This document shows, piece by piece, positions 1 through 6,031 of a DNA stretch of 6,031 nucleotides. Source of the DNA: an uncultured Clostridia bacterium (GTDB lineage Bacteria; Bacillota_A; Clostridia; Oscillospirales; Oscillospiraceae). Numbering within the stretch: the first letter of the stretch is position 1; each line of letters begins with the position of its first letter. The notes below the pieces were generated by a model, which saw nothing but the letters and a program-made list of their open reading frames with translations, did not search any database and was not told the DNA's origin. Location: contig CAMVIC010000107.1 of the NCBI GenBank assembly GCA_947167435.1, forward strand, positions 1-6,031, written 5' to 3'. Position numbers and translations under genes: made by a program.

Positions 1-299
1 TTGACGATATTGTGGACACCGCCGGTTCTCTCTGCGGCGCGGCCAAGGCCATCCATGAGATCGGCGGCGCCAAGGAGGTCTACGCCTGCGCCACCCACGG
101 TGTGCTGTCCGGCCCCGCCATCGAGCGCATCAACGACAGCTGCATCCGCGAGCTGCTGCTGCTGGACACCATCCCCTACCCCAAGAGCAAGCCCGAATGC
201 AGCAAGATTGCGTACATCACCACCGCCTCTGTGTTCGCCGAAGCCATCCGCCGCATCTACGAAGAGGTCTCCATCGCGAACATGTTCGAGAATAACTGA
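1..299 (+). CDS. prs: Ribose-phosphate pyrophosphokinase (PRPP synthase), C-terminal part, 5' truncated by window
   Basis: Only the last 98 residues are present; the frame enters at position 3 and stops with TGA at 297-299. The fragment opens with DDIVDTAGS, the PRPP/ribose-5-phosphate binding loop of the family (usual form DDMIDTAGT). It continues through GAKEVYACATHGVLSGPAIERI and ends in FAEAIRRIYEEVSIANMF, matching the usual C-terminal LLAEAI-R-H-x-x-x-S-(V/I)-S-x-L-F pattern. The enzyme transfers pyrophosphate from ATP to ribose-5-phosphate, giving PRPP for purine, pyrimidine, histidine, tryptophan and NAD synthesis in the cytoplasm. The ATP-binding N-terminal half lies outside the window, so catalytic integrity and allosteric type cannot be judged. 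pth follows 14 nt downstream, so co-transcription is likely. In many Firmicutes a ctc/rplY gene sits between prs and pth; here it is absent. Confidence 0.93.
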   Translation, partial: DDIVDTAGSLCGAAKAIHEIGGAKEVYACATHGVLSGPAIERINDSCIRELLLLDTIPYPKSKPECSKIAYITTASVFAEAIRRIYEEVSIANMFENN

Positions 300-313
300 C
301 CCACAAAAGCCAT

Positions 314-907
314 ATGTTTTCATTCAGCAAATCATCCGGCGCCGTGACCTGGCTGGCGGTGTTTCTGGGTAACCCGGGCCCCCGCTATGAGGGCACCCGC
401 CACAACGCCGGCTTTATGACCGCCGATGCCCTGGCGAAGGAGAAGGGCCTTCGCATTGACCGCGCCCGCTTCCGGGCCCTTACCGCCGTGTGCGAGCTGG
501 GCGGAGAAAAGGTGCTGCTGATGAAGCCCCAGACCTATATGAACCTGTCGGGGGACGCGGTGCAGCAGGCCGTTCGCTTTTACAGGATTCCGCCGGAGCA
601 CGTGCTGGTGGTCTCGGATGAAGTGAGCCTGCCCATCGGCAGACTTCGGGTCCGGCAGAAGGGCTCTGCCGGCGGGCATAACGGTCTGAAAAGCATCATC
701 GCCTGTCTGGGGACCGAAGACTTTCCCCGGATCCGGCTTGGAGTGGGCGCTCCGCCCCACCCGGACTATGACATGGCCGACTGGGTTCTGTCCTCGTTCA
801 AGAATCAGGACGCAGTGGATATGGCCGACGCCGCCAGGCGCGCCGCGCAGGCGGTGGAGAGCTATATCGCCGACGGTCCCGACAAGACCATGAACAAGTT
901 TAATTAG
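314..907 (+). CDS. pth: Peptidyl-tRNA hydrolase
   Basis: 197 residues, the usual bacterial Pth size. It cleaves the ester bond of peptidyl-tRNAs that drop off stalled ribosomes, recycling tRNA in the cytoplasm. All expected active-site positions are visible: N20 in LGNPG, H30 in TRHNAGF (catalytic His, E. coli H20), N77 in MKPQTYMNLSG, D102 in SDEVSLPIG (E. coli D93), and H122/N123 in GSAGGHNGLKS. The ATG at 314 gives about 10 residues more than E. coli Pth. A GTG at 344 would give the canonical length, with Asn at position 10. I keep 314 because the frame stays open and, from memory, clostridial relatives carry a similar short extension ending in W-L. Neither start has a clear Shine-Dalgarno; translation probably depends on ribosomes finishing prs 14 nt upstream. 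The usual GLGNPG is FLGNPG here. Confidence 0.95.
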   Translation: MFSFSKSSGAVTWLAVFLGNPGPRYEGTRHNAGFMTADALAKEKGLRIDRARFRALTAVCELGGEKVLLMKPQTYMNLSGDAVQQAVRFYRIPPEHVLVVSDEVSLPIGRLRVRQKGSAGGHNGLKSIIACLGTEDFPRIRLGVGAPPHPDYDMADWVLSSFKNQDAVDMADAARRAAQAVESYIADGPDKTMNKFN

Positions 908-923
908 CAGCCGGTTTAAAGAC

Positions 924-938
924 GTCCGCGAAGCGGAC
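924..938. other. Short perfect hairpin with GCGAAGC core
   Basis: GTCCGC (924-929) and GCGGAC (933-938) are perfect inverted repeats closed by a GAA triloop. The centre, GCGAAGC (928-934), is the heptamer known from nucleic-acid biophysics as an exceptionally stable DNA mini-hairpin with a sheared G-A pair. It lies 17 nt after the pth stop. No T-run follows on either strand, so it is not a canonical intrinsic terminator, although it could still mark the 3' end of the prs-pth transcript. Function unknown. Confidence 0.6.
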
Positions 939-946
939 ACCACATC

Positions 947-974
947 TAAAGACTAAAAACTGAAAACTAAAAAC
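947..974 (+). repeat. A-rich 7-nt direct repeat array, four units
   Basis: Four contiguous heptads: TAAAGAC (947), TAAAAAC (954), TGAAAAC (961) and TAAAAAC (968), consensus TRAARAC. A degenerate fifth, TATTCCC, follows at 975. Each of the four units begins with a stop codon; because the period is 7, they fall in successive + frames and close all three. The stretch is far more A-rich than the surrounding GC-rich coding DNA. It lies upstream of glgC, where a promoter or operator would be expected, but I see no clear -35/-10 pair. Confidence 0.7.
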
Positions 975-989
975 TATTCCCGTATTCAT

Positions 990-1009
990 CAGCGGCTGCG
1001 TGGCCGCTG
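990..1009. other. 7-bp stem-loop upstream of glgC
   Basis: CAGCGGC (990-996) and GCCGCTG (1003-1009) form a perfect GC-rich stem around a 6-nt loop (TGCGTG). No T-tract follows on the + strand. It sits about 60 nt before the glgC start, so it would be in the glgC leader if transcription starts upstream. Too small on its own to assign a role; a weak terminator or leader structure are both possible. Confidence 0.4.
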
Positions 1010-1011
1010 TC

Positions 1012-1041
1012 AGCAATAGCCAGTAAAGCAATAGCCAGTAA
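1012..1041 (+). repeat. Perfect 15-nt tandem duplication in the glgC leader
   Basis: AGCAATAGCCAGTAA occurs twice without a gap (1012-1026 and 1027-1041), ending 13 nt before the glgC ribosome binding site. Within each copy a TAG and a TAA are 7 nt apart, the same stop-to-stop spacing as in the nearby heptad array. A perfect duplication of this length points to recent slippage, and copy number may vary between strains. A regulatory role is possible but not shown. Confidence 0.8.
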
Positions 1042-1054
1042 AAAACAAAATGAA

Positions 1055-1061
1055 AAGGAGG
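1055..1061 (+). promoter_or_regulatory. glgC ribosome binding site
   Basis: AAGGAGG, complementary to the 16S rRNA 3' end, is followed by a 6-nt spacer and ATG at 1068. This decides the glgC start: the in-frame ATG at 1050 overlaps the upstream side of this site and has no Shine-Dalgarno of its own. Confidence 0.9.
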
Positions 1062-1067
1062 CTGCCT

Positions 1068-2291
<1,224 letters not shown>

Positions 2292-2294
2292 ACG

Positions 2295-3407
2295 ATGAGA
2301 GATTATCATGGTATTATTTTTGCCTATCACGCGACCGACGAGCTGCGTGAGCTGGTCAGCGCCCGCACGGCGGCTTCCCTGCCCTTCTGCGCCCGCTACC
2401 GCCTGATCGACTTCCCCCTGTCCTCCCTGCGCAACGCGGGCGTTCTGGACGTGGGCGTCATCATGCAGCGGGATTATCAGTCCCTGCTGGACCACATGGG
2501 CAGCGGCAAAGCCTGGGACATGAGCCGCAAGAGCGGCGGATTGCGGATGCTGCCCCCCTTCGGCCTGCCCGAGTATCACACCGGCAACTACACCGGCACC
2601 ATGGAAGCCCTGAATGCCGTTGCCACCTATATCCGGGACATCCCCCAGAAGCATGTGATTCTGCTGCTGGGCAACATGGTGGCGAACGTGGATCTGGACG
2701 CGGTCATCCACCAGCACGAGAAGGCCGGCACCGATGCCACCGCCATCTGCTCTGACTTCACCCCCAAGGGCGTGCATCACCGTTATCTGATCGGGCCCGA
2801 CGGCCTGGTCCGCGGGATCTCCCTGTACCGCACCGGCGACGGCGAGGGCGTCCCCTCTCTGGAGGGTTACATCTTCAAGAAGGACGTTCTGCTGAACCTG
2901 ATGGACCGCTGCAAGGCCATCAACCTCTTCGGCTTCCACCAGGACGCCATGAACCTGTTCCTCAGCGGCGGCGGCAAAATGGACGCCTACATCCACCACG
3001 GCTATTCCTGCACCATCCACAGTGTCGACGAGTACTACAAGGCTCAGATGGACATGCTGGACGGCAGCATCCGCCATCAGATTTTCCCGCCCGAGCGGCC
3101 GGTGCGCACCAAGATCCACGAGGAGGTCAGCACCTATTACGGCGAGCAGTCCATCTCCCGCAACAGTCTGGTGGCAGACAACTGCATCATCGAGGGTGAG
3201 ATTGAAAACTGCATTGTCGGCTCCGGCGCACGCATCGCCCAGGGCGCCAAGGTGAAAAACTGCGTGCTCATGCGCGGCTGCACCGTGGAGTCGGGCGCAC
3301 AGCTGAGCAACGTGATTGTGGACAAGCACTGCAGCTTCTCCGAGGACAGCGTCCTCACCGGCAGCCCCAAGCTGCCCATGGTGGTTCCCAAGTACACGAA
3401 GATCTGA
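2295..3407 (+). CDS. glgD: GlgD, non-catalytic/regulatory subunit of ADP-glucose pyrophosphorylase
   Basis: 370 residues, the same two-domain plan as GlgC: nucleotidyltransferase-like fold (about 1-270) and beta-helix (about 275-365, e.g. NCIIEGEIENCIVGSGARI). The shared scaffold shows in RYRLIDFPLSSLRNAG (34-49) and YTGTMEALN (99-107). The active-site elements are lost: no LAGGxGxRL loop (FAYHATDELREL instead), Asn127 in GNMVANVD where GlgC has the catalytic D128, no FEEKP lysine motif, and Thr240 (GYSCTI) where GlgC has D245. This is the known GlgD pattern in Firmicutes, where it assembles with GlgC and raises activity. A catalytic role is unlikely from these residues; a regulatory or structural one is inferred from the family. 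Start supported by the GGAGG cluster 8 nt upstream. Confidence 0.95.
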   Translation: MRDYHGIIFAYHATDELRELVSARTAASLPFCARYRLIDFPLSSLRNAGVLDVGVIMQRDYQSLLDHMGSGKAWDMSRKSGGLRMLPPFGLPEYHTGNYTGTMEALNAVATYIRDIPQKHVILLLGNMVANVDLDAVIHQHEKAGTDATAICSDFTPKGVHHRYLIGPDGLVRGISLYRTGDGEGVPSLEGYIFKKDVLLNLMDRCKAINLFGFHQDAMNLFLSGGGKMDAYIHHGYSCTIHSVDEYYKAQMDMLDGSIRHQIFPPERPVRTKIHEEVSTYYGEQSISRNSLVADNCIIEGEIENCIVGSGARIAQGAKVKNCVLMRGCTVESGAQLSNVIVDKHCSFSEDSVLTGSPKLPMVVPKYTKI

Positions 3408-3412
3408 TTTTC

Positions 3413-3450
3413 CCTCTCTCAGGGCAGCCCGCAGGCTGCCCTGAGAGAGG
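3413..3450 (+). terminator. Perfect 17-bp hairpin after glgD, terminator-like but without U-tract
   Basis: CCTCTCTCAGGGCAGCC (3413-3429) pairs perfectly with 3434-3450 around a CGCA loop, starting 5 nt after the glgD stop. Position and strength suggest the end of the glgCD mRNA. However, the following bases (CAATCGTGATT) are not a U-tract, and on the minus strand the following bases are GAAAATC, not U-rich either. It may therefore be a 3' stabilising or attenuating structure that lets some transcription reach glgP. Confidence 0.65.
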
Positions 3451-3455
3451 CAATC

Positions 3456-3490
3456 GTGATTAGTGATCAGTAATTAGCAGTCAGTCAGCT
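3456..3490 (-). repeat. Heptad repeat array, minus-facing half
   Basis: Consecutive 7-nt units on the + strand: GTGATTA (3456), GTGATCA (3463), GTAATTA (3470), GCAGTCA (3477), and a weak fifth, GTCAGCT (3484). Read on the minus strand the first four begin TAA, TGA, TAA and TGA, stop codons falling in successive minus frames. The units are reverse-complement relatives of the heptads at 3504-3545 and pair with them (see the stem-loop at 3461-3519). Confidence 0.7.
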
Positions 3491-3519
3491 GCTCCCTGAC
3501 TGTTAATTACTAGTCACTA
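3461..3519. other. Large imperfect stem-loop formed by the opposed heptad arrays
   Basis: 3461-3484 pairs with 3496-3519: TAGTGA with TCACTA, AGTAATTA with TAATTACT, CAGTCAG with CTGACTG. That gives 21 Watson-Crick pairs, two G-T wobbles and one C-A mismatch over 24 positions, with an 11-nt loop (3485-3495). It ends 42 nt before the glgP start, so in RNA it would form in the glgP leader or the glgD-glgP intergenic transcript. No T-run follows. A role in transcript processing or glgP expression is possible; the sequence does not show one directly. Confidence 0.75.
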
Positions 3520-3552
3520 GCTTCTAATTACTAGTAACTAAGCACTAAACTG
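3504..3552 (+). repeat. Heptad repeat array, plus-facing half, six to seven units
   Basis: Contiguous heptads TAATTAC (3504), TAGTCAC (3511), TAGCTTC (3518), TAATTAC (3525), TAGTAAC (3532), TAAGCAC (3539) and TAAACTG (3546); the last runs into the glgP ribosome binding site. All seven begin with TAA or TAG, so every + frame is closed at least twice just before glgP. A higher-order 21-nt unit is visible: 3504-3524 and 3525-3545 agree at 16 of 21 positions. 21 nt is about two helical turns, so every third heptad faces the same side of the DNA. Confidence 0.8.
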
Positions 3553-3556
3553 GAGG
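3552..3556 (+). promoter_or_regulatory. glgP ribosome binding site
   Basis: GGAGG with a 5-nt spacer (TATAT) before ATG at 3562. It supports this start and shows glgP can be translated independently of glgD. Confidence 0.85.
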
Positions 3557-3561
3557 TATAT

Positions 3562-5967
3562 ATGATCGGAGAAATTTCCCGCGACGAGATGCGCAGCGCC
3601 ATTGAGGACAAGCTGTGCGCCTATTTCGCCACCACCGGCATCAAAGCCACTGACGATCAGGTTTTCGCAGCTTCTGCCATGGTGATCCGTGAGATCATGA
3701 GCCGTCTTCTGGCGGTGGAGGATCCCCGGCACGCCGAAAAGGAAGTTCACTATATGTCCATGGAGTTCCTCATGGGCCGCAGTCTGATGAAGAATGCGTT
3801 CAACCTGGGTGTTGGCGAGGCGCTGACCGGCGCTCTGGAAGACCTGGGCAAGAATGCTTCCGATATTTTCGAAGCGGAACCCGACGCAGGTCTGGGCAAC
3901 GGCGGTCTGGGCCGTCTGGCTGCCTGCTATATGGACAGCATGGCCACCCTGGGCCTGGAGGCCACCGGCTATTCCATCTGCTACGAGCTTGGCATCTTCA
4001 AGCAGAAGTTCCAGGACGGCAAGCAGACCGAGGTCGCCGACAACTGGCGCATCGCCTCCAACAGCTGGCTCATTCCCCGCTATGAGGACGCGGTGGAGGT
4101 TCGCTTCGGCGGGCAGATTTCCCCCCACTGGGACAACTACGGCCGCTACTATGCCGAGCACACCGGTTACGACGCGGTCATCGCCGTGCCCCGGGATATG
4201 CTGATTGCCGGCTATGACGGCAAGGAAGTCAACACCCTGCGCCTGTGGGACGCGGAAAGCCCCAACTCGCTGGACATGTATCTGTTCTCCGAGGGCGAAT
4301 ACGTCAAGAGCATGGAGCAGCGCACCATGGCGGAGGTCATCACCAAGGTGCTCTACCCTGCCGACGACCACATTGAGGGCAAGATTCTGCGCCTGAAGCA
4401 GCAGTATTTCTTCGTCTCCGCCACCGCGCAGGACGTGGTGCGCAAGCACATCGCCAAGTGGGGCGACATTCACTCCTTCGCCAAGCACCACACCATTCAG
4501 ATCAACGACACCCACCCCACCCTCATCATTCCCGAGCTGATGCGGATTTTCATGGACCAGTACGGCATGGGCTGGGACGAGGCCTGGGACATCGTGCGGC
4601 AGAGCGTGGCCTACACCAACCACACCGTCATGAGCGAGGCGCTGGAGAAGTGGCCCCAGGATCTGATGCAGAAGCTGCTGCCCCGCCTGTGGGAGATCAT
4701 GTGCGAAATCAACCGCCGCTGGTGCGACTACCTGGTGTATAACTTCAACTGGGACGAGCGGGTGGGCCGCAACCTGATCATCCGGGACGGCCAGGTCCAC
4801 ATGGCCAACATGTGCCTTGCCGCCTGCTACAAGGTCAACGGCGTTTCCCGTCTGCACGGCGAGATTCTGAAGGACGACCTGTTCCACGACATCTATACCC
4901 TCCGGCCGGAGCGCTTCACCCATGTGACCAACGGCATTGACCACCGCCGCTGGCTTGCCCAGATCAACCCCGGCCTTCACGGCCTCATCTGCGAGCTGCT
5001 GCAGGGCGAAGAGTATCTGACCCGGCCCGAGGAGCTGAGCCGCCTGGCGGACTTTGCCTCCGACAGCGAGGTGCGGCGCCGTGTCAACGCCATCAAGCTG
5101 GACAACAAGCAGCGCCTGGCCCGCTTTGTGGAGCGCAACAATCACGGCTTCCGGCTGAACACCGAGGCCATCATGGACGTGCAGGTCAAGCGTCTGCACG
5201 AGTACAAGCGCCAGCTGCTGTGCGCCATGCGCATCGCAAGCCTGCAGATGCAGCTGCACGACAACCCGAACATGGACTTTGTGCCCCGTACCTTCGTCTT
5301 CGGCGCCAAGGCAGCCGCCGGCTACAAGACCGCCAAGCGCATCATCGAGCTGCTGCTGTCCATGGCGGACGATATCAACAACGACCCCGTCTGCAAGGGC
5401 AAGCTCCAGGTCTGCTTTGTGGAGAACTACCGGGTCTCCGCGGCGGAGGCCATCGTGCCCGCCGCCCAGGTATCCGAGCAGATTTCCACCGCCGGCAAGG
5501 AGGCCTCCGGCACCGGCTGCATGAAGCTGATGATGAACGGCGCCGTGACCATCGGCACCCTGGACGGCGCCAATGTGGAGATGTACGAGCGGCTGGGCGA
5601 TGAGAACATGTTCCTCTTCGGCCTGCACACCGATGAGATTGCCCGCCTCCGTTCCAACGGCTACGACCCCGCGGCCATGGCCAACGCCGACCCGGAGATC
5701 CGCCGGATATTCGACCGCTTCAGCCAGGGCTTTGCCGACGGCAAGAGCTATTCCGACCTGGTGTCCGGCCTGCTGTACGGCGGCGACCAGTACATGCTGA
5801 TCGCGGATTACCGCGCCTACGCAAACTGCCAGGCCAACCTTTACGAGCGCATCGCCGACGAGGACGAGCGTGCCCGTCTGGCCATCATGAACACGGCCCA
5901 GAGCGGCTTCTTTGCCGCCGACCGTGCCATTGAAGAGTACGCAAAGAACATATGGGGAATGCGCTGA
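3562..5967 (+). CDS. glgP: Glycogen/alpha-glucan phosphorylase (PLP-dependent, GT35)
   Basis: 801 residues, full length for the family. Releases glucose-1-phosphate from non-reducing ends of alpha-1,4-glucans using phosphate and pyridoxal phosphate, in the cytoplasm. Hallmarks in order: YMSMEFLMGRSL near 64-75, GLGNGGLGRLAACYMDS (110-126), GYSICYELGIF (136-146), QINDTHPTL (313-321), YTNHTVMSEALEKWP (351-365; H354 corresponds to rabbit H377), VTNGID, VKRLHEYKRQ (542-551; R544 and K549 correspond to rabbit R569 and K574), and the PLP box EASGTGCMKLMMN with the cofactor lysine at K655 (rabbit K680). Cys653 replaces the Asn commonly found in that box. The N-terminus lacks the longer phospho-regulated segment of animal enzymes. 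It lies after glgCD behind a hairpin-rich spacer, so it may be expressed separately. Maltodextrin as main substrate cannot be excluded from sequence alone. Confidence 0.97.
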   Translation: MIGEISRDEMRSAIEDKLCAYFATTGIKATDDQVFAASAMVIREIMSRLLAVEDPRHAEKEVHYMSMEFLMGRSLMKNAFNLGVGEALTGALEDLGKNASDIFEAEPDAGLGNGGLGRLAACYMDSMATLGLEATGYSICYELGIFKQKFQDGKQTEVADNWRIASNSWLIPRYEDAVEVRFGGQISPHWDNYGRYYAEHTGYDAVIAVPRDMLIAGYDGKEVNTLRLWDAESPNSLDMYLFSEGEYVKSMEQRTMAEVITKVLYPADDHIEGKILRLKQQYFFVSATAQDVVRKHIAKWGDIHSFAKHHTIQINDTHPTLIIPELMRIFMDQYGMGWDEAWDIVRQSVAYTNHTVMSEALEKWPQDLMQKLLPRLWEIMCEINRRWCDYLVYNFNWDERVGRNLIIRDGQVHMANMCLAACYKVNGVSRLHGEILKDDLFHDIYTLRPERFTHVTNGIDHRRWLAQINPGLHGLICELLQGEEYLTRPEELSRLADFASDSEVRRRVNAIKLDNKQRLARFVERNNHGFRLNTEAIMDVQVKRLHEYKRQLLCAMRIASLQMQLHDNPNMDFVPRTFVFGAKAAAGYKTAKRIIELLLSMADDINNDPVCKGKLQVCFVENYRVSAAEAIVPAAQVSEQISTAGKEASGTGCMKLMMNGAVTIGTLDGANVEMYERLGDENMFLFGLHTDEIARLRSNGYDPAAMANADPEIRRIFDRFSQGFADGKSYSDLVSGLLYGGDQYMLIADYRAYANCQANLYERIADEDERARLAIMNTAQSGFFAADRAIEEYAKNIWGMR

Positions 5968-6031
5968 ATTCCCCTCTTCGCGTCGCCGTGATCGGCGTCG
6001 TGAACATGGACATCGGCGGCCGGCCCAACCG
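5952..6031 (+). CDS. PfkB-family carbohydrate kinase, N-terminal start only (3' truncated by window)
   Basis: Only 26 codons are visible, and the frame is open to the window end. After a short leader it reads RVAVIGVVNMDIGGRPN, which fits the first strand and substrate loop of PfkB/ribokinase-like kinases (hydrophobic strand, G, then N-x-D followed by G-(R/K)-P). These enzymes phosphorylate sugars or nucleosides with ATP. The G-G-R-P form reminds me of pseudouridine kinase-like members, but 26 residues cannot settle the substrate. The ATG at 5952 is the only plausible start: a stop in this frame lies at 5931-5933 and no ATG, GTG or TTG lies between. It overlaps the last 16 nt of glgP in another frame. 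With no strong Shine-Dalgarno, translation is probably coupled to glgP. Confidence 0.65.
   Translation, partial: MGNALNSPLRVAVIGVVNMDIGGRPN

Noticed and set aside
1..10. TTGACG at the window start as a -35 box
   Set aside because: It lies within prs coding sequence (the DDIVDTAG region) and has no suitable -10 element.
1050..1067. Earlier in-frame ATG for glgC at 1050, adding six residues
   Set aside because: No Shine-Dalgarno precedes it, while AAGGAGG at 1055-1061 is ideally spaced for ATG 1068. [13 protein letters not shown] also matches the usual GlgC N-terminus.
908..1067. A degraded gene or a small ORF in the pth-glgC spacer
   Set aside because: Stops in all + frames, repeats and hairpins dominate, and no coding-like stretch with a ribosome binding site is present apart from glgC itself.
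3503..3530. Sigma-70 promoter before glgP (TTAATT, 16 nt, TAATTA)
   Set aside because: Only about half of each hexamer matches consensus, and such matches arise easily from the TA-rich heptads. The same problem applies to TATTCA near 983 before glgC.
3456..3552. CRISPR-like array
   Set aside because: Units are 7 nt, contiguous and degenerate, with no spacers and no cas genes nearby.
3538..5628. An open frame of about 696 codons on the minus strand, antisense to glgP
   Set aside because: Same artefact of GC-rich codons; no domain. Its stop falls in the AT-rich heptad spacer, as expected once coding constraint ends.

Overview
The window looks like chromosomal DNA of a GC-rich Firmicute, most likely a gut-type clostridium of the Oscillospiraceae/Ruminococcaceae kind. 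This is inferred from four things: paired GlgC and GlgD ADP-glucose pyrophosphorylase subunits (a Firmicutes trait), strong GGAGG ribosome binding sites, very GC-rich third codon positions, and a prs-pth gene pair. No phage, IS element, CRISPR array, tRNA or rRNA is visible. All genes are on the + strand.

Layout. Positions 1-299 hold the 3' end of prs (PRPP synthase), followed after 14 nt by pth (peptidyl-tRNA hydrolase, 314-907). A 160-nt spacer (908-1067) carries two small hairpins, an A-rich 7-nt repeat and a 15-nt tandem duplication. Next come glgC (1068-2291) and glgD (2295-3407), only 3 nt apart and clearly coupled. The second spacer (3408-3561) starts with a perfect 17-bp hairpin and continues with two opposed arrays of 7-nt repeats that fold into a 24-position imperfect stem. 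Then comes glgP (3562-5967), and overlapping its end is the start of a PfkB-family sugar kinase (from 5952) that runs out of the window.

The genes together. GlgC, with the catalytically degenerate GlgD as partner, makes ADP-glucose from glucose-1-phosphate and ATP for glycogen synthesis. GlgP releases glucose-1-phosphate from glycogen, so the cluster holds both the committing step of storage and the mobilising enzyme. Glycogen synthase (glgA) and branching enzyme (glgB) are not in the window. prs and pth are housekeeping genes with no evident functional tie to glycogen.

Most of the window is ordinary. The most unusual signal is in the two spacers: heptad (7-nt) repeats in which all 15 counted units begin with a stop codon (TAA, TAG or TGA) when read in the array's own direction. 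Because 7 is not a multiple of 3, successive units close successive reading frames. The array before glgC faces +. The array before glgP is split into a minus-facing and a plus-facing half, so together they close all six frames. Whether this is function or a by-product of a slippage-prone AT-rich repeat cannot be decided from one sequence.
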